Of a stretch of 64,000 nucleotides of DNA, positions 34,238-47,275 are shown one piece after another. This DNA is from Alphaproteobacteria bacterium (GTDB lineage: Bacteria; Pseudomonadota; Alphaproteobacteria; Kiloniellales; DSM-21159). The stretch spans positions 81,626-145,625 of the forward strand of contig JAUILQ010000003.1 in the NCBI GenBank assembly GCA_030433005.1, read 5' to 3'. The stretch's first letter is position 1. Each line of letters begins with the position of its first letter. The notes below the pieces were generated by a model that was not told where the DNA came from, did no database searches, and was given only the letters and a program-made list of their open reading frames with translations. Position numbers and translations under genes: made by a program.

Positions 34238-35089
34238 TCAGGCCTCGTCTTCGTCCGGCACCGGGAAGGCCGCGACGGTGTGGCCGTGGTTGACCGGCCC
34301 GTTGCCGCGGCCCAGGCCGGGCGCCGTGCGGATCGCCTCGCGCAGATAGGCGCGGGCGCGGCGCACGGCGTCGCGCAGGCCGAGGCCCTGGCCGAGCCCG
34401 CAGGCGATCGCCGAGGCCAGGGTGCAGCCGGTGCCGTGGCTGCCGCGCGACGGCAGGCGGCTGGCGGTGAAGACCTCCAGCCCCGCCTCGGTCGCCAGCA
34501 CGTCGTGCACCTCGGGGCCCTCCAGGTGGCCGCCCTTCACCAGCACGGCCTCGGGCCCGAGGGTGCGCAGCATCATGGCGGCCTGGCGCAGGCCCTCGAG
34601 GTCGCCGATGGTCATGCCGGTCAGCTTCTCGGCCTCCATCAGGTTCGGCGTCAGCAGCGTCGCGCGGACCAGCAGGTCGCGGTTGAGCGCGCTGACCGCC
34701 TCGGGCTCGAGCAGCGAGGCGCCGCTCTCGGCGACCATCACCGGATCGACGACCAGCGGGATGCCGCCGCCGCGCGCGGCGAGCTCCGCGGCCACCGCCT
34801 CGATCACCGGCGCCGAGTGCAGCATGCCGGTCTTGATGGCGTCGGCGCCGAGGTCGTCGAGCACGAGCGCCATCTGCTGGCGGATGAAGGACGGCTCGAC
34901 GCCGAAAACGCCCTCGACGCCCAGGGTGTTCTGGGCGGTCAGCGCGGTGATCGCGGTCATGGCGTAGCCGCCGAGCGCACTCACCGTCTTGATGTCGGCC
35001 TGAATGCCCGCGCCGCCGCCCGAATCCGAGCCGGCGACGATCAGCACGCGGCCGCGGGCACCGCCCTCGCGGCGGGGGTCGGCGCTCAT
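34238..35089 (-). CDS. thiD: HMP kinase / HMP-phosphate kinase
   Basis: This 283-residue ribokinase-fold enzyme phosphorylates hydroxymethylpyrimidine twice for thiamine synthesis. It shows [17 protein letters not shown], the [13 protein letters not shown] region, [13 protein letters not shown] and the catalytic [14 protein letters not shown]. Its ATG overlaps the glmM stop (ATGA). Confidence 0.95.
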   Translation of the reverse strand: MSADPRREGGARGRVLIVAGSDSGGGAGIQADIKTVSALGGYAMTAITALTAQNTLGVEGVFGVEPSFIRQQMALVLDDLGADAIKTGMLHSAPVIEAVAAELAARGGGIPLVVDPVMVAESGASLLEPEAVSALNRDLLVRATLLTPNLMEAEKLTGMTIGDLEGLRQAAMMLRTLGPEAVLVKGGHLEGPEVHDVLATEAGLEVFTASRLPSRGSHGTGCTLASAIACGLGQGLGLRDAVRRARAYLREAIRTAPGLGRGNGPVNHGHTVAAFPVPDEDEA

Positions 35090-36435
35090 CCGGCCGCGTC
35101 CTCGATCGAGCGCGCGATCTCGTCGACCACGGTGGCGATCAGCTTCTCGTCCTCGCCCTCGGCCATGATGCGGATCACCGGCTCGGTGCCGGACTTGCGG
35201 ATCAGCAGGCGGCCCTGGCCGTCGAGCCGCGACTCGCCCGCGGCGATCGCCGACTTCACGCCGGCCGCCTCGAGCGGCGCGCCGGCGCCGAAGCGGACGT
35301 TGCGGAGCAGCTGCGGCAGCGGCTCGAAGACCCGGCAGACCTCGCTGGCCGGGCGGCCGGCGCCGACCAGCACGGCGAGCACCTGCAGGGCCGCGATCAG
35401 GCCGTCGCCGGTCGTCGTGTAGTCGCTCATCACGACGTGGCCCGAGGGCTCGCCGCCCAGGTTGCAGCCGTCGGCGCGCATCCGCTCGACGACGTAGCGG
35501 TCGCCGACCGGGGTGCGCACCAGGCCGATGCCGAGATCGTTGAGATGGCGCTCCAGGCCCAGGTTGCACATCACCGTGCCGATCAGGCAGGCGCCCTTGA
35601 GCTCGCCGCGCGACAGCCAGGAGCCGGCGATCAGGCCCATGACCTGGTCTCCGTCGACCGGCCGGCCCTTCTCGTCGGCGACGATCAGGCGGTCGGCGTC
35701 GCCGTCGAGCGCGAGACCCAGGTCGGCGCCGTGCTCGACCACGGCGCGGCACATCGCCTCGGGCGCGGTCGCGCCGCACTCGCGGTTGATGTTGAAGCCG
35801 TCAGGCGAGACGGCGATCGGCACGACCTCGGCGCCGAGCTCGAACAGCACCGCCGGCGCCGCGCGGTAGGCCGCGCCCTGGGCGCAGTCGACGACGATCT
35901 TGAGGCCGTCGAGGCGCAGCTGCCGGGGGAAGCTCGACTTCACGAACTCGATGTAGCGGCCCAGCGCGTCCTCCAGGCGGCGCGCCCGGCCCAGCGTCGA
36001 GGCCGGTGCCAGGTCGTCGGCGTGGCCGTCGGCGATGCGCGCCTCGATCTCCGCCTCGACCGCGTCCGAGAGCTTGAAGCCGTCGGGGCCGAACAGCTTG
36101 ATGCCGTTGTCGTCGAAGGGATTGTGCGAGGCCGAGATCATGACGCCGAGGTCGGCGCGCAGGCTGCGCGTCAGCATGCCGACGCCCGGGGTCGGCAGCG
36201 GGCCGAGCAGCACGACGTCGAGGCCGACGGCGGTGAAGCCGGCGGTCAGCGCGGGCTCCAGCATGTAGCCGGAGAGCCGCGTGTCCTTGCCGATGACGAC
36301 CAGGGGGCGGTGGCCGACGTCGCGGCGGAACAGGGCGCCGGCGGCCATCGCGACGGACAGGGCAGTGTGCGCGTCGATCGGCGCCACGTTGGCCTTGCCG
36401 CGGATGCCGTCGGTGCCGAAGAGCTTGCGGGTCAT
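35086..36435 (-). CDS. glmM: Phosphoglucosamine mutase
   Basis: This 449-residue enzyme converts glucosamine 6-phosphate to glucosamine 1-phosphate for peptidoglycan and LPS precursors. [10 protein letters not shown] starts the protein. The phosphoserine lies in [13 protein letters not shown], metal binding in LDGDADRLI, and the substrate loop in GEPSGHVV. Length matches the family. It lies downstream of ftsH-folP, the common ftsH-folP-glmM cluster. Confidence 0.97.
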   Translation of the reverse strand: MTRKLFGTDGIRGKANVAPIDAHTALSVAMAAGALFRRDVGHRPLVVIGKDTRLSGYMLEPALTAGFTAVGLDVVLLGPLPTPGVGMLTRSLRADLGVMISASHNPFDDNGIKLFGPDGFKLSDAVEAEIEARIADGHADDLAPASTLGRARRLEDALGRYIEFVKSSFPRQLRLDGLKIVVDCAQGAAYRAAPAVLFELGAEVVPIAVSPDGFNINRECGATAPEAMCRAVVEHGADLGLALDGDADRLIVADEKGRPVDGDQVMGLIAGSWLSRGELKGACLIGTVMCNLGLERHLNDLGIGLVRTPVGDRYVVERMRADGCNLGGEPSGHVVMSDYTTTGDGLIAALQVLAVLVGAGRPASEVCRVFEPLPQLLRNVRFGAGAPLEAAGVKSAIAAGESRLDGQGRLLIRKSGTEPVIRIMAEGEDEKLIATVVDEIARSIEDAAG

Positions 36436-36507
36436 GGGCGGGGTCCGGGGAAGAGAAGGGAGCGGAAAGCGGCGAGGGCAGCCGCAGCTATAGCAGAAGC
36501 GGGTCGG

Positions 36508-37539
36508 TCACGGAGCCGCCGCCGCGTCGAGCGCCTGCTGCACGGCCAGGGCCTGCAGCGTCTCCGGCACGTCGTGGACGCGCAGGATCTGCGCCCCGCG
36601 TGCCGCGCCGGCCAGCGCGACCGCGAGCGAGCCGGGCAGCCGCGCCTTGGGTTCCTCGCCGGCCGACAGGCGGCCGATGAAGCCCTTGCGGCTGGCGCCC
36701 AGCAGCAGCGGGCAGCCGAGGCCGTGGAGCAGCGCGAGCCGCGCGATCAGCTGGCAGTTGTGCTCGACCGTCTTGCCGAAGCCGATGCCCGGGTCGACGC
36801 AGAGCCGCGCCCGCGGAATGCCCGCGGCCTCGCAGGACGACAGGCGCGCCGCCAGGTGGTCGAAGACCTCGAAGGCGACGTCGGCATAACGCGGGTCGCG
36901 CTGCATGGTTTCCGGCGTGCCCTGCATGTGCATCAGGATCACCGGCAGGCCGCTGGCGGCGGCGACGGCCAGCGCCTCGGGATCGTGGCCGAGGGCGGTG
37001 ACGTCGTTGATCGCCGCGGCGCCCGCCTCGGCGGCGGCGGCCATCACCGCGGCGTGGCGGGTGTCGATCGAGACCCGCACGCCCTCGGCTGCCAGGGCCG
37101 CCACGACCGGGCGGACGCGCGCGATCTCGGCGTCGATGCCGACCGCCTCGGCGCCCGGGCGGGTCGATTCGCCGCCGACGTCGACGAAGGCGGCGCCGGC
37201 CCGCCACATGGCGAGGCCGCTCTCGATCGCCGCCTCGGGGTCGAAGCGGTCGCCGCCGTCGGAGAAGGAGTCGGGGGTGACGTTGACGATGCCCATGACC
37301 GCCGGGCGGTCCATCGGCACGCCGGCGAAGGGCGGGCGCGGCGCGCTGAGCGCGTCGAGCGCCGCGGCCGCGTCCTCGGGCAGCGCTTCGAGGCCGACCG
37401 GCTGGCGCTCCGGCGTGGCGCCGTCCCAGCGGCCGAGCTCGACGCGCGCGAAGTGCAGCGCCTGGCCGGCCAGGGCGCGTCCGCCGGGCAGGCGCCGCCG
37501 GGTCGGATCGAGGGGCTCGAGATAGAAGCGCTCGCTCAT
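36508..37539 (-). CDS. folP: Dihydropteroate synthase
   Basis: This 343-residue enzyme condenses dihydropterin pyrophosphate with p-aminobenzoate. MGIVNVTPDSFSDGG, DVGGESTRPGA, INDVTAL, MHMQGTPETMQ and GASRKGFIG are all present. A 75-residue N-terminal extension precedes the core, a feature of many alphaproteobacterial homologues. It is preceded by ftsH and followed by glmM on the same strand. Confidence 0.95.
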   Translation of the reverse strand: MSERFYLEPLDPTRRRLPGGRALAGQALHFARVELGRWDGATPERQPVGLEALPEDAAAALDALSAPRPPFAGVPMDRPAVMGIVNVTPDSFSDGGDRFDPEAAIESGLAMWRAGAAFVDVGGESTRPGAEAVGIDAEIARVRPVVAALAAEGVRVSIDTRHAAVMAAAAEAGAAAINDVTALGHDPEALAVAAASGLPVILMHMQGTPETMQRDPRYADVAFEVFDHLAARLSSCEAAGIPRARLCVDPGIGFGKTVEHNCQLIARLALLHGLGCPLLLGASRKGFIGRLSAGEEPKARLPGSLAVALAGAARGAQILRVHDVPETLQALAVQQALDAAAAP

Positions 37540-37625
37540 CGCCGCAGGGGTAGCCGCGCGCCGGGCCGGGGGCAAGCCCCGCCGTGGCGGCCGGGCGTCA
37601 AGCCGCCGGCTCTCGAGACGGCGGG

Positions 37626-37666
37626 CCCCCGAAAGCGAACGCCCCGCCTCTTTCGGGGCGGGGCGT
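37626..37666 (-). terminator. Terminator hairpins after ftsH
   Basis: Two mutually exclusive stems lie just beyond the ftsH stop: ACGCCCCGCC/GGCGGGGCGT (37639-37648 with 37657-37666) and CCCCGAAAG/CTTTCGGGG. On the minus strand the first is followed by TTCGCTTTCG. They may attenuate read-through from ftsH into folP. Confidence 0.65.
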
Positions 37667-37693
37667 CGCGGTCGAACGCTGCGGTTCGTGCCG

Positions 37694-39625
<1,932 letters not shown>

Positions 39626-39733
39626 GGTTGCGTTTCCTTCGCTCGGTCGTCAGCGGAGCGGCATGGCCAGTCGAACGGCGCACGTCCCCTGTCGAGGACG
39701 GTCCAGAACGGCGCAAATGCTATCCTGCTCCCA

Positions 39734-41032
39734 TTAACGCAAGACTGCAAAACTTCCGACGGTCAGAGCCCTCGTCGGCTGGAACGCCGCGACAGCCTTT
39801 CTCGCCACGATACCCGGTCTAGCGGTGAAGTGGGGGAGAGTCGAGGAACCGTCAAGATCACGCAGGGTCGGCAGGCCGGCGCGGGCCGCGGCTGGCAGCG
39901 CCGCGAGCGCCGTTTCGGCGGTGCGCAGACGGCGCTGCTGGTCGGCCGGCAGACGGCCGTAGGCGACGACGTCCGGGGGCGCGCGACCTTCCGTCACGTC
40001 GCCCGCCGGCGCCCGCAGCCGGAAGCGCCCGTCCCAGGCGGAAGCGGGCCAGGCGTCCGGGGGCCCCGCCGGGGCGATCGCCGCGGTCTCGCGCACCACC
40101 AGCAGACGGTCGCCGCGCCGCGGCAGCACGCGGCAGCCGGCCAGCGTCGAGGCCGGCGGCGCGGCCCGGTCCAGGCGCTCGAGCAGCGCCTGCAGCCTGG
40201 CGCCGCGTGGCGCGTGCGCGCGCCCGGCGACGCAGCGCAGCACCCGGCCGAGAGCACGGCGCGCCAGCGGCGCCGGGGCGGCCAGCAGGCGCGGCCGGTC
40301 GATCCAGGCGAAGCCGCGCGGGTCGAGGCGGCAGCACTCGACCAGCAGCCGCGCGAGCGCACGCTCCTCCCAGCGGCGCAGGGCCGCGAAGCCGGCCGCT
40401 GCCTCGGCGCAGGCCGCCGGCGACAGCCCGGCCGCCTCGAGCGCCGGGCGCCGGCGGCGCAGGCGGGTCCGGGCGAAGGCCGCGTCATCGTTGCTGGGGT
40501 CGTCGAGCCAGCCCTGGCCGGCAGCGACGAGCAGGGCCTCGAGCGCGGCGCGCGGCTGGTCGAGCAGCGGCCGCAGCAGGCGCAGGTCGTCGAGGTGGGC
40601 GACCGCCGGCATGGCGGCGAGGCCGGGCAGGTCGCTGCCGGCCTCCAGGCGCAGCAGCAGCGTCTCGGCCTGGTCCTCCCGGTGGTGCCCGAGCAGCAGG
40701 TGCAGCCGGCCTTCGGCGCGGCAGGCCTTGGCGAGCAGGCGGTAGCGGGCGTCGCGGGCCGCGGCCTGCAGGCCGCCGCGCGGCAGACGCTCCCGCGGCC
40801 GCCAGGCCAGGGTGCGGTGGCGCAGGCCGAGTCCCTCGCAGACCCCGGCGACCCAGCGCGCCTCCCCGGCGGCGCCGGCACGCAGCCCGTGGTCGACGGT
40901 CAGCACCAGCAGGTCGCCGCCGCGGGCCGCGACCCAGTCGTGCAGCAGCAGCAGCAGGGCCAGGCTGTCGCGCCCGCCGGAGACGGCGGCGGCCAGGCGC
41001 GGCGTCGGCTCGAAGGGACCGAGGGCCGCCAT
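39734..41032 (-). CDS. tilS: tRNA(Ile)-lysidine synthase
   Basis: This 432-residue N-type ATP pyrophosphatase modifies C34 of tRNA-Ile(CAU) to lysidine. The PP-loop reads Ser-Gly-Gly-Arg-Asp-Ser (usually SGGxDS) in LAAAVSGGRDSLAL. DHGLR, LLGHHREDQAETLL and DPSN follow. The C-terminal domain is divergent. Homologues often start about 15 residues earlier, and an in-frame CTG at 41086, overlapping the cpoB stop as CTGA, would restore this. The ATG at 41032 is the conservative choice. Confidence 0.9.
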   Translation of the reverse strand: MAALGPFEPTPRLAAAVSGGRDSLALLLLLHDWVAARGGDLLVLTVDHGLRAGAAGEARWVAGVCEGLGLRHRTLAWRPRERLPRGGLQAAARDARYRLLAKACRAEGRLHLLLGHHREDQAETLLLRLEAGSDLPGLAAMPAVAHLDDLRLLRPLLDQPRAALEALLVAAGQGWLDDPSNDDAAFARTRLRRRRPALEAAGLSPAACAEAAAGFAALRRWEERALARLLVECCRLDPRGFAWIDRPRLLAAPAPLARRALGRVLRCVAGRAHAPRGARLQALLERLDRAAPPASTLAGCRVLPRRGDRLLVVRETAAIAPAGPPDAWPASAWDGRFRLRAPAGDVTEGRAPPDVVAYGRLPADQQRRLRTAETALAALPAAARAGLPTLRDLDGSSTLPHFTARPGIVARKAVAAFQPTRALTVGSFAVLR

Positions 41033-41082
41033 CGCCGCGGCGAAGGCGGCCGGCAGGTCCGTCCGCCCGCTGGCCGGGCCGC

Positions 41083-42063
41083 TCAGCAGCCCAGGCGACC
41101 GCGCTCGCGGTCGGCGCGCTGGCGGATCGTCGCGGCGGCGTTGGGATAGCGCGCCAGCAGGGCCTGGTAGGTCTTGCAGGCGTCGTCGCGCGAGCCGAGG
41201 TTCGACAGCGCCATGCCCAGCTTCAGCAGGTTGTCCGGCGCCTTGTTGCTCTCCGGGTACTCCTTGAAGCCCTCGGCGAAGACGACGGCGGCCGTCTGGT
41301 AGTCGCCGCGCACGTAGTGCGTCTCGCCCAGCCAGTACTTGGCGTTGCCGGCGAGCTCGGAGTCCGGGTGGGCCTCCAGGAAGGCGCTGAGCGCGGCTTC
41401 GGCGCGCGGGTAGTCGGCCTGGCGCAGCAGCCCGAAGGCGTATTCGTAGTCGTCCTGGGCCGAGGTGCCGGGCAGGTCGACCGGCGGCAAAGCCGCCTGC
41501 TGCGCCGCGGCGCTCTCGACCGGCTGGCTGGCCTGCGGCGCCGCCGTCTGCCCGCCGCCCTGGCCGGCACCCTGGCCCGAGCCCTGCTGGCCCGCGGCGC
41601 TCTCGGGCATGGTGCCGAGCACGCGCACGCCGCCTTCCTCCTGGCCCTGCATCAGCGGGCGGCCGCCGCCGGTCGCGGCGGCCGGGGCGTTTTCCAGGGC
41701 GCCGATGCGCGTGTCGAGCTGGGCCTCGACCGTCGAGAAGCGGTTGTCCAGGCGGTCGAGGCGGTAGGACAGCTCCTCGACCCGGCCGGTCAGGCGGCGC
41801 AGCTCGGTCTCCAGGCTGTTGAGGCGCAGCAGCAGCGGGCCGGCCTGGCCCTCGGGCACCTCCATGCCTGCCGTCGGCTGCCCGACGGCGACCTGGCGCT
41901 GCAGCACCTGGACCTCGCGCTGCAGCCGCTCGATCTGCTGGCTGAGCGCCTGCACGCTGCCGTCCTGCGCCTGCGGCACGGACGGCGCGGCGACGAGGCC
42001 GAGGACGAGAGCGGCGGCCGCGAGAAGCGGCGCCGAAGGACGCGGGAGGCGCATGGTCAGCAT
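41083..42063 (-). CDS. cpoB: Tol-Pal coordinator CpoB/YbgF
   Basis: This 326-residue periplasmic protein has a signal peptide ending near Ala-Gln-Ala-Gln, an N-terminal coiled coil (about 35-115, LSQQIERLQREVQVLQRQV), a Gly/Gln-rich linker and TPR repeats (about 195-320, YEYAFGLLRQADYPRAEAAL). It links the Tol-Pal machine with peptidoglycan synthesis. ATG 42063 has AAGG 9 bases upstream; 42054 and 42102 are alternatives. It is last in the tol-pal group. Confidence 0.93.
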   Translation of the reverse strand: MLTMRLPRPSAPLLAAAALVLGLVAAPSVPQAQDGSVQALSQQIERLQREVQVLQRQVAVGQPTAGMEVPEGQAGPLLLRLNSLETELRRLTGRVEELSYRLDRLDNRFSTVEAQLDTRIGALENAPAAATGGGRPLMQGQEEGGVRVLGTMPESAAGQQGSGQGAGQGGGQTAAPQASQPVESAAAQQAALPPVDLPGTSAQDDYEYAFGLLRQADYPRAEAALSAFLEAHPDSELAGNAKYWLGETHYVRGDYQTAAVVFAEGFKEYPESNKAPDNLLKLGMALSNLGSRDDACKTYQALLARYPNAAATIRQRADRERGRLGC

Positions 42064-42190
42064 GCCGGTCGGCCTTGCGCTGCTCGTGGAGACATCACCC
42101 ATAATCCCTGTCCAAGCTTCGTGTCGGAAATGTGGCGCGCGCCTGCTCGCCCCTCAAGGACCGCGGCGGCCGCGGGCTCGCGGCCCGCAA

Positions 42191-42227
42191 CGGAAAGGGC
42201 CCGGGCCCGCCTGCGCGGACCCGGGCC
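42191..42227 (-). terminator. Intrinsic terminator between pal and cpoB
   Basis: On the minus strand GGCCCGGGTCCGC and GCGGGCCCGGGCC pair over 13 bp (one G-T wobble) around a GCAG loop. CTTTCCG follows. It lies 44 bases beyond the pal stop and should reduce transcription into cpoB. Confidence 0.8.
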
Positions 42228-42270
42228 TCTCGAGGTTCCGGCCGGGTCTCGTCCCGGCGGGCCGGCGTCG

Positions 42271-42759
42271 TCAGCGGACGACGAAGACCGCGCGGCGGTT
42301 CTGGGCCCAGGCGTACTCGTTGGAGCCGAGCACGGCCGGGCGCTCCTTGCCGTAGGAGATGGTGTTGAGGCGGCTGTCGGAGATGCCGCGCGCGACCAGG
42401 TACTCGCGCACCGAGTTGGCGCGGCGCTCGCCGAGCGCCAGGTTGTACTCGCGGGTGCCGCGCTCGTCGGCATGGCCTTCGATGGTCAGCGCGACGCCCG
42501 GGTTGTTCTGCAGCCAAGTCGCCAGCTGGTCGACCGTGCCGCGCTGGTCGGCGCGGATGTCGCTGCGGTCGAAGTCGAAGAAGATACGGTCACCGACCTC
42601 GACGGTCAGTGCCTCCTGGGTGCCCGGCGTCGGGCCGCTCGGCGCGGCCGTCGTCGTCTGGGTGGTGCCGGTCGTGGCGCCCTGGTTCTCGGAGGAGGAT
42701 TCGCACGCGGTCAGGATCAGCGCCGCCGCGGCAACGATGGACAACAGCTTCAAAGACAT
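42271..42759 (-). CDS. pal: Peptidoglycan-associated lipoprotein Pal
   Basis: This 162-residue outer-membrane lipoprotein has the lipobox Leu-Thr-Ala-Cys (Cys near 19), a Thr/Gly/Pro-rich linker and an OmpA-like domain (about 55-160). The peptidoglycan-binding loop holds IFFDFDRSDIR and IEGHADERGTREYNLALGERRA. It binds TolB and the cell wall. ATG 42759 was chosen because the signal peptide starts there. A good promoter lies just upstream within the tolB 3' end. Confidence 0.96.
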   Translation of the reverse strand: MSLKLLSIVAAAALILTACESSSENQGATTGTTQTTTAAPSGPTPGTQEALTVEVGDRIFFDFDRSDIRADQRGTVDQLATWLQNNPGVALTIEGHADERGTREYNLALGERRANSVREYLVARGISDSRLNTISYGKERPAVLGSNEYAWAQNRRAVFVVR

Positions 42760-42889
42760 TCTGGATCCCCTTGTGCCGCAGCGTCGGTCGCGAGCGTCTG
42801 ACGGCTTTCGTGAAGGTTGAAGAGGTTTATCGCCTGCCGCCCATGACGAACCCGAGAACAACCCCTCGCTGCGGCTACGAAGTGGCGGG

Positions 42890-42918
42890 ATTATATTCGC
42901 GCAACCCTATGGAATCAA
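42890..42918 (-). promoter_or_regulatory. Promoter of pal overlapping the tolB 3' end
   Basis: On the minus strand TTGATT (42918-42913), a 17-base spacer and a perfect TATAAT (42895-42890) form a sigma70-type promoter, about 130 bases before pal. It overlaps the last codons of tolB, giving pal an independent supply of transcript. Confidence 0.7.
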
Positions 42919-44289
42919 GGGGGACCACGCCGGATCCGAAGCATCGAGAGGGGTTTGCACTCGGCGTTCGTTAAAGCCGGTCAAGTCGATGGTGTATAGC
43001 TTGCTGGTGACTTGCCCGCTGCTGTCGGCAGGATCCTGGCGGAAGTAGGCGAGAACGCGGCCGTTCGGTGCCCAGGTCGGGCTCTCCACGAGGAATCCGC
43101 TGGCCAGCATGCGCTCGCCAGAGCCGTCGGGCGCCATGACGCCGATGTAGAAGGTGCCCTGGTGCATCCGGGTGAAGGCGATCAGGTCGCCGCGCGGCGA
43201 CCACACGGGCGTCGCGTAGCGGCCCTCGCCGAAGGAGATGCGCTGCACGTTGCTGCCGTCGGCGTTCATCACGTAGAGCTGCTGCGAGCCGCCGCGGTCG
43301 GAGTTGAAGATGATGCGGCTGCCGTCCGGGGCGAAGGAGGCCGAGGTGTCGATCGCCGGATGGTCGGTCAGGCGCTCGACCTTCCGGGTCCTCAGGTCCA
43401 TCGTGTAGATGTCCGAGTTGCCGCCGCGCGCCATCGAGAAGATCACCCGGTTGCCGTCCGGCGAGAAGCGCGGCGCGAAGGTCATGCCCGGGAAGTCGCC
43501 CAGGATCTCCTGCTGGCCGGTGTTCAGGTTGAACAGATACACCCGCGGCGTGTCGTTGACGTAGGAGAGGTAGGTGATCTCCTGGGTCGTCGGGCTGAAG
43601 CGCGGAGTCAGCACGAGGTTGCTGCCGTCGGTCAGGAACTGATGGTTGGCGCCGTCCTGGTCCATGATCGCCAGGCGCTTGATGCGGCGGTTCTGGGGGC
43701 CGCTCTCGGCGATGTAGACGATGCGGGTGTCGAAGTAGCCCTCTTCGCCGGTCAGCCGCTGGTAGATCGCGTCGGAGATGATGTGCGCGATGCGCCGCCA
43801 GTTCGACGGCGTGGTCATGTAGGCGAGCCCGGTCATCTGCTGCTCGGCTAGCACGTCCCACAGCCGGAACTCGACGCGCATGCGGCCGTCGGCCTGCAGG
43901 TCGACGGAGCCGCTGACCAGGGCGTCGGCGCCGATCGCCCGCCAGTCGCCATAGCGCGGACCCTCGGCCAGCTCGTCGCTGGTCTGCAGGAAGGCCGCCT
44001 TCTCGATCGTCCGGAACAGGCCGGAACTGCTCAGGTCGTTGGCGATGACGTTGGCGATGTCGATGCCGGTCTGCGCCAGCTCGGGCCGCGCCGGCCGGAA
44101 GTCGCTGACCGCCAGCGGCATCGGATCGACGAAGCCGCGGGTGATGTCGACGTTGAGCTGGGCGCGCGCCGGCGCCGTCGCCAGCAGCAGGCCGAGCAGG
44201 CCGACCAGGAAGCCCAGGTGGAGGCTCAGCGAGGCCAGGCGGGCGGCGAGCCCGCGGGGGAGAAGCGGTCGGGGGACGGCGTAGGGCAT
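42907..44289 (-). CDS. tolB: Tol-Pal system beta-propeller protein TolB
   Basis: This 460-residue periplasmic protein has a long signal peptide (to about 48, Ala-Arg-Ala-Gln), an N-terminal domain ([15 protein letters not shown]) and a six-bladed propeller with repeated Phe-Ser-Pro-Asp-Gly-type units ([33 protein letters not shown]). It bridges TolA and Pal. The start follows the tolA stop by 2 bases. Confidence 0.97.
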   Translation of the reverse strand: MPYAVPRPLLPRGLAARLASLSLHLGFLVGLLGLLLATAPARAQLNVDITRGFVDPMPLAVSDFRPARPELAQTGIDIANVIANDLSSSGLFRTIEKAAFLQTSDELAEGPRYGDWRAIGADALVSGSVDLQADGRMRVEFRLWDVLAEQQMTGLAYMTTPSNWRRIAHIISDAIYQRLTGEEGYFDTRIVYIAESGPQNRRIKRLAIMDQDGANHQFLTDGSNLVLTPRFSPTTQEITYLSYVNDTPRVYLFNLNTGQQEILGDFPGMTFAPRFSPDGNRVIFSMARGGNSDIYTMDLRTRKVERLTDHPAIDTSASFAPDGSRIIFNSDRGGSQQLYVMNADGSNVQRISFGEGRYATPVWSPRGDLIAFTRMHQGTFYIGVMAPDGSGERMLASGFLVESPTWAPNGRVLAYFRQDPADSSGQVTSKLYTIDLTGFNERRVQTPLDASDPAWSPLIP

Positions 44290-44291
44290 GC

Positions 44292-45524
44292 TCAGAACAT
44301 CTCCCGGGGGTCGAAGTTGAGGACGAGGTCCTGCCACAAGGCGTAGTCGTCCTGGGGCAGCCGGAACGGCTGACATTCGAGGATCGCGCGCCGTGCGCTC
44401 TCGGCGGCGGCGCGGTAGTAGGCGTTGTTCGCGAGCTCCCCGACGTTCTGGAACTCGGGCGGCGCGGCCAGTGTTCCGTTCGGCTTCAGGCGGACGCGTA
44501 CGGAGACGCGCAGCCGCTCGGCGCTGCGCGCGCCGGGGTCGATGCGCCAGCAGCGCTGCATCTGGCCGCGGATCATCTGGCCGAGCGCGGCGGCGCGGCG
44601 CGTGATATCGGGCGACTGCGTGACCGATCCGGTCTGGCGCATCGCCTCCTGCTGCTGCTCCCTGACCGCCGGCTTCAGGTTCTTGTCGACGTTCTTCAGC
44701 ACGCCGGCGAGCAGGTCGTCGACCGGCTCCTCCTTCGGCGCCTCCTCGGCACGCACCGGCGAGGGCGGCGGCGTCGGCGCGGCGGCCTCGGCCTGGGGCT
44801 CGGGCGGCGGCGCGTCCTCGGGGCGCGGCGGCGAGGGCACGGGCAGCACGCCGGCCATCAGCGGCTGGTCCTCGCTCGGCTCTGCCGGCTGCTCGACGGC
44901 TTCGGCGGTCTCCGTCGGCGTCTCGACGGGCCGCGCCGGCTCGGGCTCGGCGGCGGCCTGGGGCTCCGGACTGGGCCGGGGCGCCTGCGGTTCGGGCGCC
45001 ACGGCCGACAGCTCCGGCGCGGCCTCGATCGCCGGGGTCGGCGCCGGCTCGGCCTCGGGCACGGCGCGCGGCTGGGCCGACGCCTCGGCCGGCGGCGCAT
45101 CGGCGGCAGCCGGCGCCGGCGGAGCCGCCGCCGTTTCCGGCTGCACGGCGGGCTCCGGCTGCGGCGCCGTCTCGGGTGCGGCTTCGGGCTGGGGCGGCGT
45201 CGGCTGCACGGCGGGCGCGGCCTGCGGCGTCGCCTGCTGCGGGCGCGCGACCTCGTCGACCTCGTCGACCGGGCGGCTCTGCTCGGCGGTCTCGACCGGG
45301 CCGACCTGCTCGGCCGGCAGCGAGGCGAGCTCCGAGAGCTCGTCCAGGTTGACGATGTCGACCGGCACCGTCAGCTGCGCCGGCTCCGGCTTGAACAGCT
45401 GCGGCAGCCCGGCGACCAGGAACACGGCGACGGCGACGTGCAGCACGCCGGAGGCGGCCATGCCGGTCCACATCTTGCCGGTCGAGAGGACGGGTCTGAG
45501 GTCTACGCTGGTGGCCAGGGTCAT
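44292..45524 (-). CDS. tolA: Tol-Pal system protein TolA
   Basis: This 410-residue inner-membrane protein has one N-terminal TM segment (about 22-42) and a long Pro/Ala/Glu-rich periplasmic arm (about 70-275). The C-terminal TonB-like domain (about 300-410) has [13 protein letters not shown] and [12 protein letters not shown]. The arm is Pro-rich rather than the Lys/Ala helix of enterobacterial TolA, common in Alphaproteobacteria. It connects the TolQR motor to TolB and Pal. Confidence 0.93.
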   Translation of the reverse strand: MTLATSVDLRPVLSTGKMWTGMAASGVLHVAVAVFLVAGLPQLFKPEPAQLTVPVDIVNLDELSELASLPAEQVGPVETAEQSRPVDEVDEVARPQQATPQAAPAVQPTPPQPEAAPETAPQPEPAVQPETAAAPPAPAAADAPPAEASAQPRAVPEAEPAPTPAIEAAPELSAVAPEPQAPRPSPEPQAAAEPEPARPVETPTETAEAVEQPAEPSEDQPLMAGVLPVPSPPRPEDAPPPEPQAEAAAPTPPPSPVRAEEAPKEEPVDDLLAGVLKNVDKNLKPAVREQQQEAMRQTGSVTQSPDITRRAAALGQMIRGQMQRCWRIDPGARSAERLRVSVRVRLKPNGTLAAPPEFQNVGELANNAYYRAAAESARRAILECQPFRLPQDDYALWQDLVLNFDPREMF

Positions 45525-45560
45525 CGTCGGAGCGTCTTCGGGCGATCTGCGGCGCGCCTG

Positions 45561-46061
45561 CTACTGGTTGGCCGGCTGGCCCGCGCCCGGCTCGCTGCCG
45601 CCGGGCTGGCGGACCAGGTCGGGCATCTCGGTGATCAGCGCGACGCGCGTGAAGCCGGCGACGTTCACCTGTCCCATGATCTGCATGATCGTGCCGTACT
45701 GCAGGCGCTGGTCGCCGCGCACGTAGATGCGGGTGTCCGGCTTGTTGTCGGTGATGGCGCGCAATTTGGGCACCAGCGTGTCGATGTCGACCTGGGCGTC
45801 CTCGATGAAGATGCCGCCGTCGGCGCGCACCGAGATGACCAGCGGCTCGACCGGGTCGGGGATGATCGGCGCCTTCGCCTTGGGCAGGTCGACCTGGACC
45901 CCGACGGTCAGCAGCGGCGCGGTGACCATGAAGACGATCAGCAGCACCAGCATGACGTCGACGAAGGGCGTCACGTTGATGTCGCTCATCGGCTGCCAGC
46001 GCCGCCGCCGCGCGCCCCAGCCGCGCTCGCCGCGGCGGTGCATGATCGGTCCGCCGGCCAT
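45561..46061 (-). CDS. tolR: Tol-Pal system proton channel protein TolR
   Basis: This 166-residue ExbD/TolR protein has a single TM segment (about 33-52) containing the essential Asp in [19 protein letters not shown], followed by a periplasmic domain. It works with TolQ to use the proton gradient. The start is 2 bases from the tolQ stop. Confidence 0.96.
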   Translation of the reverse strand: MAGGPIMHRRGERGWGARRRRWQPMSDINVTPFVDVMLVLLIVFMVTAPLLTVGVQVDLPKAKAPIIPDPVEPLVISVRADGGIFIEDAQVDIDTLVPKLRAITDNKPDTRIYVRGDQRLQYGTIMQIMGQVNVAGFTRVALITEMPDLVRQPGGSEPGAGQPANQ

Positions 46062-46063
46062 GG

Positions 46064-46792
<729 letters not shown>

Positions 46793-47275
46793 TCAGGCAG
46801 ACTCCCCGTTGTCTTGCTGGGCATAGGGTTTCAGGGCGTCGCGGACCGCCGCGGGCAGGCGCCGGGGCCGCCCGGACGAGAGGCTGACGCAGGCCACTTT
46901 CACCATAATCGTGACCAATGTTTGACGCTCGCGCTGGATCCGCTGACCGATCTCGACGCTGGCGGCGCCGAGCCGCTCGAGGCGCGAGCGCACCTCGAGG
47001 CGGTCGTCGAGCTGCGCCGGCCAGCGGTAGTCGAGGCTCGCGTGGCGCACCGCGAAGGCGACCCCGTCGCTGCCGGCCAGGTCGCGCTGGCCGATGCCGG
47101 CGTGGCGCAGGAACTCGGTGCGCGCGCGCTCGGCGAAGCGCAGGTAGCTGGCGTGGTAGACGATGCCGGCGGCGTCCGTGTCTTCGTAGTAGACGCGGAT
47201 CGGCAGGCAGTGCTCGCCGGCCTCGAGCGTGCCGCTGCCCGTCACCTCGGCGCCCAACGCCGCCTCGGCGCTCAA
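46793..47275 (-). CDS. ybgC: Tol-Pal-associated acyl-CoA thioesterase
   Basis: This 160-residue 4HBT-type hotdog thioesterase has the catalytic Asp in [21 protein letters not shown], then [14 protein letters not shown]. It starts the tolQRAB-pal set, as in many Proteobacteria. Its ATG overlaps the ruvB stop (ATGA), so it joins the ruvCAB and tol operons. Confidence 0.95.
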   Translation of the reverse strand: MSAEAALGAEVTGSGTLEAGEHCLPIRVYYEDTDAAGIVYHASYLRFAERARTEFLRHAGIGQRDLAGSDGVAFAVRHASLDYRWPAQLDDRLEVRSRLERLGAASVEIGQRIQRERQTLVTIMVKVACVSLSSGRPRRLPAAVRDALKPYAQQDNGESA

